5,875 nucleotides of DNA from Microbacteriaceae bacterium (GTDB lineage: Bacteria; Actinomycetota; Actinomycetes; Actinomycetales; Microbacteriaceae), in contig JAODAU010000224.1 of the NCBI GenBank assembly GCA_025463615.1, positions 1-5,875 of the forward strand, given 5' to 3'. Each line of letters begins with the position of its first letter. Position 1 is the first letter of the stretch. Positions 1-5,874 of the stretch are shown one piece after another. The notes beneath the pieces were generated by a model that saw nothing but the letters and a program-made list of their open reading frames with translations, was not told the DNA's origin and made no database searches. Both the position numbers and the translations under genes were made by a program.

Positions 1-814
1 GCAGCAGCTCGCTCAGGTCGACGCCGATGGGGTTGTAGCCGCGCTCGCGCAGCTGGCGCTCGAAGTCCTTGGCGCGGGAGGCGATCACCACGTTGTAGCC
101 GTCGCTGAAGGAGTTGAGGCCGAGCACCGCGGCATCCTCCTCGTTGACCAGGATGGCGTCGGGGAAGCGCTCGCGCAGGATGGCGAGGCCGGTCTCGTTG
201 AAGGCGCTCGGCAGGTAGGCGATGTTGGGGTTCTCGAAGCCCGGCTGGGGGTCCAGCACGGCCACGGCGGTGTCGAGGTGGTAGAAGCTCGGGTTGACGA
301 GCTCCAGGCTCACGACCTCGCGGCCGAAGATGCGGCCGAGCTCCTCGTGGCTGTTGCTGGCGCTGCGGAACCCGGTGCCGGCCAGGATGACGTCGCCGAC
401 GAGTAGGAAGTCGCCCTCGCCCTCGTTCACGTTCTCGGGCACGCGCACGTCGAAGCCGTTCTCCCGGAACCAGTCCATGTACGCCGGGCCCTCGGGCTGC
501 CGCTCCGGGTAGGTGAAGCTCGCGCCGTAGGCGATGCCGTCGAGCACGAAGCCGCCGTTCGCGGCGTAGACCATGTCGGGCAGGCCGTCGATGCCGTCGA
601 TCAGGCGCACGTCGAAACCGAGGTCGAGGTAGGTCTGGTAGAGCACCTCCCACTGGCGCACGGCGAGGGACGTGTCGGTCGGGTCCTCGGGGTGCATCCA
701 GGGGTTGATCCGGTAGCTCACGGTGAAGTGATCCGGGCGGCACATGAGCACGGTGCGGGTGGAGGGCACTCGGGCGGGGGTGGCGACATCCGTCGCGGGG
801 CTTGTGGCCGACAC
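1..814 (-). CDS. ddaH: Dimethylargininase-type (DDAH) guanidino hydrolase, 3' end cut by window
   Basis: Family role: hydrolysis of N-omega-methylated arginines to citrulline plus methylamines, in the cytoplasm. 271 residues are visible. The GTG start at 814 is chosen because AAGGAG (821-826) lies 6 nt upstream. Seen: VYAANGGFV (residues 82-90), SFTYPER, WFRENGFDV, NEGEGDFLLVGD (130-141, with E133 and D135 as likely acidic active-site residues), GTGFRS followed by SHEELGR, and YHLDTA with the probable catalytic His179. This is the order expected in the DDAH/arginine-deiminase fold. The last visible residues, GVDLSELL, come just before the place where family members carry the nucleophilic cysteine, so that residue lies beyond the left edge and cannot be checked. 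The gene is divergent from an Lrp/AsnC regulator. In actinobacteria this arrangement often includes an ornithine aminotransferase (rocD) next to the hydrolase (from memory; it would lie off-window). The exact substrate (dimethylarginine, monomethylarginine or another guanidino compound) cannot be read from the sequence. Confidence 0.87.
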   Translation of the reverse strand, partial: MSATSPATDVATPARVPSTRTVLMCRPDHFTVSYRINPWMHPEDPTDTSLAVRQWEVLYQTYLDLGFDVRLIDGIDGLPDMVYAANGGFVLDGIAYGASFTYPERQPEGPAYMDWFRENGFDVRVPENVNEGEGDFLLVGDVILAGTGFRSASNSHEELGRIFGREVVSLELVNPSFYHLDTAVAVLDPQPGFENPNIAYLPSAFNETGLAILRERFPDAILVNEEDAAVLGLNSFSDGYNVVIASRAKDFERQLRERGYNPIGVDLSELL

Positions 815-832
815 AGGTGGCTCCTTAGAAGA

Positions 833-907
833 TTTTTGGCGGTACAACCAGTCTCACACGCACACATCGGAACATTCCCACCGAACCGCGCACGGAATCG
901 CCAAAAA
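833..907. promoter_or_regulatory. Candidate operator in the ddaH/lrp divergent region
   Basis: TTTTTGGCG (833-841) and CGCCAAAAA (899-907) form a perfect 9-bp inverted repeat with centres about 66 bp apart. Nested inside are CACACG (855-860) against CGTGTG (908-913), and a small palindrome GGAA-CA-TTCC (869-878) near the symmetry centre. One outer arm lies 6 bp upstream of the ddaH Shine-Dalgarno and the other directly upstream of the putative lrp promoter. Lrp/AsnC proteins commonly bind several spaced sites and wrap DNA, so autoregulation plus control of ddaH is a reasonable inference. No binding consensus has been matched. Confidence 0.5.
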
Positions 908-910
908 CGT

Positions 911-946
911 GTGTTGCGGCACAAGGAAAACCCATACAGTTACAGC
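911..946 (+). promoter_or_regulatory. Putative promoter of the lrp-gntR pair, probably leaderless
   Basis: TACAGT (935-940) fits the actinobacterial -10 pattern TANNNT and ends 6 nt before the ATG at 947, so transcription would begin at or next to the start codon. Upstream, TTGCGG (914-919) with a short 15-bp spacer, or GTGTTG (911-916) with an 18-bp spacer, could serve as -35. There is no properly spaced Shine-Dalgarno: the only purine-rich stretch, AAGGAA (923-928), is 18 nt from the ATG. All this is sequence pattern only. The divergent ddaH promoter was not convincingly located. Confidence 0.5.
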
Positions 947-1384
947 ATGGACAGCCTTGACTACGGCATCATCGATCTCCTCCGCCAGAACGCGCGTGCC
1001 GGGTACGGCGACATCGGCGAGGTGATCGGGCTCTCCGCCTCCGCGGTAAAGCGACGCGTGGACCGGCTGGTGGCCGACAAGGTGATCCGCGGCTTCACCA
1101 TCCAGGTCGACCCGGCCGTCGACGGGCTCGCCACCGAGGCCTACGTCGAGCTGTTCTGCCGCGGCACGGTCGCGCCGGCCGAGCTGCAGCGCATCCTGTC
1201 GGGCGTGCCCGAGGTGGTGGATGCCGGCACGGTGACCGGCAGCGCGGACGCCATCGTGCACATGCGCTCCCGCGACATCCCGTCGCTCGAGCTCGCGCTC
1301 GAACGCGTGCGCATCGCGCCGAACGTGGACCACACCCGGTCGGCGATCGTGCTCTCCAAGCTCATCCACCGCACGCACGAATGA
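947..1384 (+). CDS. Lrp/AsnC family transcriptional regulator
   Basis: A 145-residue DNA-binding regulator. Residues about 2-60 form the winged helix-turn-helix: it opens with the family-typical MDSLDYGIIDLL, followed by IGEVIGLSASAVKRRVDRL (23-41, turn and recognition helix) and VIRGFTIQVD. Residues about 65-140 fit the RAM ligand-binding/oligomerisation domain, including GTVTGSADAIVHM, which corresponds to the conserved glycine-rich effector loop. Length is normal for the family (about 140-165). The ATG at 947 is preferred because it gives the usual N-terminus; the frame is open further upstream, but that part encodes no recognisable domain and runs into the divergent ddaH gene. It sits 132 bp from ddaH, back to back, the usual position of an Lrp-type regulator relative to its target, and its stop overlaps the start of the next regulator. 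The likely effector is an amino acid, perhaps arginine, ornithine or proline (inferred from neighbours only). Confidence 0.93.
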   Translation: MDSLDYGIIDLLRQNARAGYGDIGEVIGLSASAVKRRVDRLVADKVIRGFTIQVDPAVDGLATEAYVELFCRGTVAPAELQRILSGVPEVVDAGTVTGSADAIVHMRSRDIPSLELALERVRIAPNVDHTRSAIVLSKLIHRTHE

Positions 1385-1737
1385 ACCTGACGATCGACCC
1401 CGCGTCGGACCTGCCGCCCTACGAGCAGCTGCGCTCCGGCGTGGTCGCGCTCGTGCAGTCCGGGTCGCTGGCGGCCGGCGCGAAACTGCCCACCGTGCGA
1501 GCCCTCGCCGGGGAGCTGGGGCTGGCCGCGAACACCGTCGCGCGGGCGTACCGGGAGCTCGAGGCATCCGAGATCATCGAGACGCGGGGGCGCAACGGCT
1601 CGTTCGTGCGGGCGAGCGGTGACGCGATCCACCGCATGGCGCAGGATGCCGCGCGCGCCTACGTCGACCGCGTCGACGCCCTCGGCCTCCCCCGCGCCGA
1701 GTCCCTCGCGCTGGTCACCGCTGCCCTCGCCCCGTAA
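1381..1737 (+). CDS. Short GntR family regulator, YtrA subfamily type
   Basis: A 118-residue regulator. Residues 12-76 form a GntR winged helix-turn-helix: PPYEQLRSGVVALVQSGSL, then LPTVRALAGELGLAANTVAR (residues 36-55), AYRELEASEIIETRGRNGSFV. Only about 40 residues follow, ending in helical sequence (AESLALVTAAL). That short tail, without an FCD, UTRA or aminotransferase domain, marks the YtrA subfamily, which dimerises through the C-terminal helices. The ATG at 1381 overlaps the lrp stop as ATGA and has no Shine-Dalgarno of its own, so translation is probably coupled to lrp. YtrA-type regulators usually sit beside ABC transporter genes; none is present here, so the target is unknown. A strong hairpin begins 6 nt after the TAA stop. 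Confidence 0.93.
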   Translation: MNLTIDPASDLPPYEQLRSGVVALVQSGSLAAGAKLPTVRALAGELGLAANTVARAYRELEASEIIETRGRNGSFVRASGDAIHRMAQDAARAYVDRVDALGLPRAESLALVTAALAP

Positions 1738-1743
1738 TCACGC

Positions 1744-1801
1744 CGAGGGGCCTTGGATTGTCCGATTTCGGGCCTCGAGAACGACAATCCAAGGCCCCTC
1801 G
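1744..1801 (+). terminator. Perfect 19-bp-stem hairpin after gntR (element T1)
   Basis: CGAGGGGCCTTGGATTGTC (1744-1762) is exactly inverted at 1783-1801, with a 20-nt loop (1763-1782) containing TTTCGGGCCTCGAG. It begins 6 nt after the gntR stop and ends 45 nt before the oxygenase start. There is no U-run, as is common for actinobacterial hairpin terminators. The stem is symmetrical, so it could act in both directions. The sequence is nearly repeated at 2976-3041. The oxygenase promoter must lie within or just after this element, unless that gene depends on read-through. Confidence 0.82.
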
Positions 1802-1846
1802 CGTAACACTGCAAGACGCGCGGCGGGGCGGCGGGAGGATGGATGC

Positions 1847-2857
1847 GTGGCGCCCGCACCTGAGTCCCTCCCCATCCTCGACCTCTCCCGTCTCGACGCC
1901 GGGCCGGAGGAGGCCGAGGCGTTCCGCCGTGACCTGCGCCAGGCGACGCACGACGTCGGCTTCTTCTACCTGGTGGGCCACGGCATCGACGAGCGGCTGC
2001 AGCGATCGATGATCTCGACCGCGCGCGCCCTGTTCGCGCTGCCCGAGGCCGACAAGCTCGCGATCGAGAACGTGAAGAGCCCGCACTTCCGCGGCTACAC
2101 CCGGGTGGGCGGCGAGCTCACCCGCGGCAAGGTCGACTGGCGCGAGCAGATCGACATCGGGCCCGAGCGGCCGGCCGTGCCGAAGGGTGAGGGCGTCGCG
2201 CCGTACTGGGTGCTCGAGGGCCCCAACCAGTGGCCGACGGCGCTGCCGGAGCTGCGCGATGTCGCGCTCGAATGGAACGAGCAGCTCTCCGCGGTCGCCC
2301 TCCGGCTGATGCACGCCTGGGCGCTCGCGCTCGGCGCCCCGGAGGACGTGTTCGACGAGGCCTTCGCCACGAGCCCGTCCACCCTCATCAAGATCGTGCG
2401 CTACCCCGGCAAGTCCGACCCGACGCCGCGGCAGGGCGTCGGCGCGCACAAGGATTCGGGGGTGCTGACCCTGCTCTACGTCGAGCCGGGCAAGGGCGGC
2501 CTGCAGGTGCGGTACGGCGACGAGTGGATCGACGCACCGCCCGTCGAGGGCGCGTTCGTGGTCAATATCGGCGAGACCCTGGAGGTCGCGACGAACGGCT
2601 ACCTCAAGGCCACCGTGCACCGGGTGATCTCGCCGCTCATCGGCCAGGACCGCATCTCCGTGCCGTTCTTCTTCAACCCGGCGCTGGACACCGCCATCCC
2701 CCTGCTGCCGCTGCCGCCGGAGCTCGCGGCGCAGGCCGAGGGCGTGACGGCCGACCCCGACGACCCGATCTTCGGCGTCTTCGGTGACAACATCCTCAAG
2801 AGCCGCCTGCGCGCCCACCCGGATGTCGCGGCCATCCACCACCCCGAGCTCGTCTGA
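1847..2857 (+). CDS. 2-oxoglutarate/Fe(II)-dependent oxygenase, isopenicillin N synthase-like
   Basis: A 336-residue non-haem iron oxygenase. The GTG at 1847 is chosen because GGGAGGA (1833-1839) lies 7 nt upstream and the protein then starts just ahead of the conserved LPILDLSRL. Residues about 8-120 are the DIOX_N-type region (VGFFYLVGHGI; later HFRGYTRVGGE and KVDWREQIDIG). The jelly-roll core is about 170-290. The iron-binding facial triad is visible: H201 and D203 in GAHKDSGVLTLL, and H258 in TVHRVISP. R269 and S271 (RISVPFFFNP) form the Arg-x-Ser pair that binds the 2-oxoglutarate carboxylate in this family. All key residues are intact and length is normal. IPNS-like bacterial oxygenases hydroxylate, desaturate or cyclise diverse small molecules; the substrate cannot be inferred and no biosynthetic genes flank it. 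The gene stands alone between hairpin T1 upstream and T2/T3 downstream, so it is probably its own transcript. Confidence 0.94.
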   Translation: MAPAPESLPILDLSRLDAGPEEAEAFRRDLRQATHDVGFFYLVGHGIDERLQRSMISTARALFALPEADKLAIENVKSPHFRGYTRVGGELTRGKVDWREQIDIGPERPAVPKGEGVAPYWVLEGPNQWPTALPELRDVALEWNEQLSAVALRLMHAWALALGAPEDVFDEAFATSPSTLIKIVRYPGKSDPTPRQGVGAHKDSGVLTLLYVEPGKGGLQVRYGDEWIDAPPVEGAFVVNIGETLEVATNGYLKATVHRVISPLIGQDRISVPFFFNPALDTAIPLLPLPPELAAQAEGVTADPDDPIFGVFGDNILKSRLRAHPDVAAIHHPELV

Positions 2858-2860
2858 CAG

Positions 2861-2929
2861 CTCGCCGAGGGGTCCGAATCTACCGGCGCTTGCACCCGAA
2901 AAACGGTAGTTTCGGGCCCTTCGAGCGAG
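2861..2929 (+). terminator. Long imperfect hairpin after the oxygenase gene (element T2)
   Basis: Left arm 2861-2885 pairs with right arm 2904-2929 around an 18-nt loop. I count 25 left-arm bases opposite 26, with one bulged A (2924), one T-T mismatch (2879/2910) and two G-U pairs (2869/2920 and 2873/2916). The G-U pairs exist only in RNA read from the plus strand, which fits termination of the oxygenase transcript; the stem begins 3 nt after the TGA. There is no U-tract. It shares GCCGAGGGG on the left arm, and TTTCGGGCC plus GAGAAC-like sequence on the right, with elements T1 and T3. Confidence 0.8.
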
Positions 2930-2975
2930 AACTCATCGGTGCGACAAGCGTGCGCGACAACGCGGGCTCCCCTAG

Positions 2976-3041
2976 TCGCCGAGGGGCCTTAGATTGCCGA
3001 ATTTGGGCCCAAGAAACCCGCAATCTAAGGCCCCTCGGCGA
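2976..3041 (-). terminator. Perfect 22-bp-stem hairpin after the aldo/keto reductase (element T3)
   Basis: The arm 2976-2997 (core GCCGAGGGGCCTTAGATTGC) is exactly inverted at 3020-3041, with a 22-nt loop holding a 10-bp palindrome TTGGGCCCAA (3003-3012). It lies 7 nt beyond the minus-strand stop of the aldo/keto reductase and would end that transcript. Being symmetrical, it can also block plus-strand transcripts that pass T2, so T2 and T3 together insulate the two convergent genes. It is a close relative of T1 with paired base changes in the stem. Confidence 0.83.
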
Positions 3042-3048
3042 TGACGGG

Positions 3049-3876
3049 TCAGTGGCCGGAGCGGTCGCTGTCTACGCCCGCGGCCGGGCCGCGGTCCAGG
3101 GCGGCGATGGCGTCCAGGTCGGCCTCGGTGAGCTCGAAGTCGAAGACGTCGATGTTCTGTGCGATGCGCTGAGGGTTGGCCGACTTGGGGATCGCCACGA
3201 TGCCCTGCTGCACGTGCCAGCGCAGCACCACCTGGCCCGGAGTCTTGCCGGTACGTTCGGCGATCGCGGCGATGGCGGGCAACTGCAGCAGGTCGTTGCC
3301 CTGGCCGAGCGGCCCCCAGGCCTCCGTGACGATGCCGTGCTCGTCATCCGCCTTTCGCTCCGCCAGCCGCGGCACGTAGGGGTTCAGCTCGACCTGGTTC
3401 ACCGCCGGGAGCACGGATGCCTCGGCCACGAGGTTCTCGATGTGCGCGGGCTTGAAGTTGGAGAGCCCGATCGCGCGTGCCTTGCCGGCCTCGAACAGCT
3501 TCTCGAAGGTCTTCCACGTGGAGATGTACTCGCCGCGGGCCGGCAGCGGCCAGTGGATGAGCAGCAGGTCGACGTAGTCGAGGCCGAGTCGGTCGAGGGA
3601 ACCGTCGAGGCCGGCGATGGCCCGATCCGACCCCTGGTATTCGCCGTCGAGCTTGGTGGTGACGAAGAGCTCCTCCCGCGGGAGACCGCTGTCGCGGATC
3701 CCCTGGCCTACTCCGCGCTCGTTGCCGTACTTGGCGGCCGTGTCGATGTGCCGGTAGCCCGCCTCCACAGCGGTGACGATCACGGGCGCGACCTGGGCGT
3801 CGTCGAGCGGCCAGGTGCCGAGGCCGATCAGCGGGATGTCGGTGCCGGAGTTGAGGGGAAGAGTGGGAGCGTTCAT
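3049..3876 (-). CDS. Aldo/keto reductase, AKR5 / 2,5-diketo-D-gluconate reductase type
   Basis: NADPH-dependent reduction of an aldehyde or ketone in the cytoplasm. The protein has 275 residues when started at the ATG at 3876. The catalytic tetrad is D45 (HIDTA), Y50 (KYGNE), K75 (VTTKLD) and H108 (LLLIHWPLP), the same numbering as Corynebacterium 2,5-diketo-gluconate reductase A, which supports this start. An in-frame GTG at 3891 adds five residues and lacks any Shine-Dalgarno; the ATG has only a weak purine stretch (GGATGG, 3881-3886). Also seen: GLSNFKP, NQVELNPYVP, and the NADPH-binding KSANPQRIAQN (K231, S232, R237, N241). It lies 19 bp downstream of the putA-like gene on the same strand, so they are probably co-transcribed. 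The true substrate is unknown, since the AKR5 group is broad. Hairpin T3 follows the stop by 7 nt. Confidence 0.95.
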   Translation of the reverse strand: MNAPTLPLNSGTDIPLIGLGTWPLDDAQVAPVIVTAVEAGYRHIDTAAKYGNERGVGQGIRDSGLPREELFVTTKLDGEYQGSDRAIAGLDGSLDRLGLDYVDLLLIHWPLPARGEYISTWKTFEKLFEAGKARAIGLSNFKPAHIENLVAEASVLPAVNQVELNPYVPRLAERKADDEHGIVTEAWGPLGQGNDLLQLPAIAAIAERTGKTPGQVVLRWHVQQGIVAIPKSANPQRIAQNIDVFDFELTEADLDAIAALDRGPAAGVDSDRSGH

Positions 3877-3895
3877 GCTCCCATCCAACACGTGA

Positions 3896-5731
3896 TCAGA
3901 TGACGACGGAATCCAGTCCCGGGTCGGGGTTGCCGAAGCGGTGCGCCGTCATGCTCACGGCCTGCTCGTGCAGGAACGGCAGCAGCTCGATGCGGCCCGA
4001 GGTGGTGACCGGGCCGGCGTAGATCGCGACATCCGGGTCACCGTCGAGCACGCGCGCGAGCTCCAGCGCGTCGCCGCCGAGCAGCCGGATGCGGTGCGGC
4101 CGATCCGTCGACGACCGCAGCCGCGTGTGCCACGCCTCGTCCGACTCGATGATCACCTCGACCACCCGCGTCGGCGACAGCTCGTCGCGGAACAGCCGCA
4201 CGAGACCCGCCGCGAGCGGCACCGGGGTCGACACGGTCACGGGTGACTTGGCGAGGGTCGCCGCGGCCAGCACGCGGATGAGCTGGGCCGGGGACGCGCC
4301 ATCCGCGAGCCGGATCGTCACCGGCACGGGCCGGTAGCGGAACACATTGCGCTCGACGCCGAGCCCCGAGACGTCCCGCGCCTGGCCGTACTCGGCCGTC
4401 CACGCGCGCTGGTCGCTCTCGGCGGCCGTGCGCACGCGGTCGAACTCGAGGAAGTCCATGCCCGGCTGCGCGGCCTCGATCACCGTCGTGACCGCGGGCG
4501 ACAGGCCCTCCAGCACGACGGCCTCGCCGGGGGCGTCGAACACCGGCTCCCAGTCGCCCAGCGTGAGCAGGTAGTTCGGTCCGCCGGCCTTCGCGCTCGC
4601 GCCGACGGTCGAGCGCTTCCAGCCGCCGAACGGCTGGCGGCGCACGATGGCCCCGGTGATGCCGCGGTTGACGTAGAGGTTGCCCGCCTCGACGGTGTCG
4701 AGCCAGAGACCGATCTCGTCGGCATCCAGCGAATGGATGCCGGCCGTGAGCCCATAGGCGGGCGCGTTCTGCAGCGCGATCGCCTGCTCCAACGTGTCGG
4801 CGCGCATGATGCCGAGTACCGGGCCGAAGTACTCGGTGAGGTGGAAGGCCGAGCCGGGCTGCACGTTGTCGCGGATGCCGGGCGACCACAGCCGCGCCGA
4901 CTCGTCGAGCTCGCGCGGCTTGACCAGCCACGACTCGTCCACGTCGAGGGTGGTGAGCGCGACGGCGAGCTTGCCGTGCGCGGGCTCGATGATCGGGCCC
5001 ATGACGGTGGTGGGATCCTGCGGGTAGCCCACGCGCAGCGTCTTCACCGAGTCGACGAGCTGGCGCACGAAGCCGTCCGATGACCCGACCGACCCGACGA
5101 GGATGACGAGGCTGGCCGCCGAGCACTTCTGCCCTGCGTGCCCGAACGCGCTCTTGACGACATCCGCGACGGCGAGGTCGAGGTCGGCGCTCGGAGTGAC
5201 CACGATCGCGTTCTTTCCGCTGGTCTCGGCCAGGATCGGCAGGTCGGGCCGCCACGAGCGGAACAGTTTCGCGGTCTCGAACGCGCCGGTGAGGATGACG
5301 CGGTCGACGCCAGGGTGCGAGATCAGCCGCTGCCCCAGGTCGCCCTCGTCGACGTCGACGAGCGCGAGCACGTCGCGCGGCACGCCGCCCTCCCAGAGTG
5401 CCTCGACCAGCACGGCCGCGCTGCGCCGGGCCTGCGGCGCCGGTTTGATCACGACGCCGGCACCCGCGGCGAGCGCCGACAGCATCGACCCGGCCGGGAT
5501 GGCGACGGGGAAGTTCCACGGCGGCGCGACCACGATCAGCTTCGGTGGCACGAAGCGCGCGTTCTCCACGCGGTCCAGCTCGCGGGCCCGCTCGGCGTAG
5601 TAGTGCGCGAAGTCGATGGCCTCGCTGACCTCGACGTCGCCCTCGGCGATGGTCTTGCCGGTCTCGCTGGCCATGACCTCGATGAGCTCGGCGCGGCGGG
5701 CGGCCAGCGCCTCGCCCGCGGCGTGCAGCAC
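3896..5731 (-). CDS. putA: Aldehyde dehydrogenase module and C-terminal domain of PutA-type enzyme
   Basis: The open frame gives 611 residues from the GTG at 5731. It encodes the L-glutamate-gamma-semialdehyde dehydrogenase part of PutA: APPWNFPVAIP (N73), IKPAP (K96), LAETSGKNA (general base E169), GHAGQKCSAAS (nucleophile C203), TEYFGPVLG (E300, NAD ribose), and RQPFGGWKRS with GGPNYLL near 385. The E169-C203 spacing of 34 matches the ALDH family. Residues about 398-611 form the extra C-terminal ALDH-like domain of longer PutA proteins, closing with LLPFLHEQAVSMTAHRFGNP. The catalytic half is therefore intact, but the first part of the ALDH fold is missing and the GTG is not a credible native start: it falls inside a conserved helix, with no Shine-Dalgarno ahead. 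The frame stays open upstream for a short way without a start codon. Any product would be a truncated, perhaps unstable, dehydrogenase. The aldo/keto reductase gene follows within 19 bp. Confidence 0.88.
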   Translation of the reverse strand: MLHAAGEALAARRAELIEVMASETGKTIAEGDVEVSEAIDFAHYYAERARELDRVENARFVPPKLIVVAPPWNFPVAIPAGSMLSALAAGAGVVIKPAPQARRSAAVLVEALWEGGVPRDVLALVDVDEGDLGQRLISHPGVDRVILTGAFETAKLFRSWRPDLPILAETSGKNAIVVTPSADLDLAVADVVKSAFGHAGQKCSAASLVILVGSVGSSDGFVRQLVDSVKTLRVGYPQDPTTVMGPIIEPAHGKLAVALTTLDVDESWLVKPRELDESARLWSPGIRDNVQPGSAFHLTEYFGPVLGIMRADTLEQAIALQNAPAYGLTAGIHSLDADEIGLWLDTVEAGNLYVNRGITGAIVRRQPFGGWKRSTVGASAKAGGPNYLLTLGDWEPVFDAPGEAVVLEGLSPAVTTVIEAAQPGMDFLEFDRVRTAAESDQRAWTAEYGQARDVSGLGVERNVFRYRPVPVTIRLADGASPAQLIRVLAAATLAKSPVTVSTPVPLAAGLVRLFRDELSPTRVVEVIIESDEAWHTRLRSSTDRPHRIRLLGGDALELARVLDGDPDVAIYAGPVTTSGRIELLPFLHEQAVSMTAHRFGNPDPGLDSVVI

Positions 5732-5874
5732 GGCGGCACGCGTACGTCGAGCGCGGCCATGGATGACAGGAACCGGTCGCGCTCCCGGTCTAATATCGCC
5801 GGGTCGTCGAGTTCGAACACCCCCGACATGAAATTGTCGGTGCTCGCGTTCTCTTCGAGCCGGCGCACGAGGTA
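5536..5874 (-). pseudogene. putA: C-terminal tail of the PutA proline dehydrogenase domain, running out of frame
   Basis: The frame enters from the right edge and reads YLVRRLEENASTDNF at once; the paired arginines correspond to the proline-carboxylate-binding Arg-Arg near the end of the PRODH barrel. GVFELDDPAILDRERDRFLSSMAALD, the start of the helical linker, follows. From about 5745 onward the residues (VPPCCTPRARRWPP and beyond) are a shadow of the aldehyde dehydrogenase reading frame and not real protein. The frame reaches a stop at 5536-5538. If transcribed, the product would be a proline dehydrogenase with about 70 unrelated residues at its end, possibly still folding because the barrel is complete before the break. 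The body of the domain is off-window. Confidence 0.72.

Noticed and set aside
692..946. N-terminal extension of the Lrp regulator upstream of 947
   Set aside because: The extension would overlap ddaH in antisense, is low-complexity, and lies ahead of the family-typical N-terminus MDSLDYGIIDLL.
1619..1846. Longer oxygenase starting inside gntR
   Set aside because: It would translate through the perfect T1 hairpin and overlap gntR. The GTG at 1847 has a strong Shine-Dalgarno, and the conserved domain begins just after it.
1715..2842. Minus-strand 375-codon frame opposite the oxygenase
   Set aside because: Low-complexity R/D/H/E/V-rich translation typical of GC-rich antisense frames. The plus strand encodes an intact iron-site oxygenase.
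1744..3041. Repeated palindromes as a CRISPR array or insertion-sequence ends
   Set aside because: Only three copies at irregular spacing, each an internal hairpin placed 3-7 nt past a stop codon. No transposase or cas gene is present and no target-site duplication was seen.
2890..3903. Long plus-strand open frame (337 codons) opposite the aldo/keto reductase
   Set aside because: It is the antisense shadow of the AKR gene, which has a complete catalytic tetrad. The shadow has no recognisable domain, and its start lies inside hairpin T2.
4038..5519. Minus-strand 493-codon frame overlapping the aldehyde dehydrogenase module
   Set aside because: Arginine/alanine-rich shadow in another frame of the same strand; all ALDH motifs are in the 3896-5731 frame.
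5731..5760. Single-base sequencing error as the only cause of the putA frame break
   Set aside because: Restoring the frame with one base would still leave PRODH and ALDH joined without the conserved linker, so a larger loss (real or from assembly) is needed.
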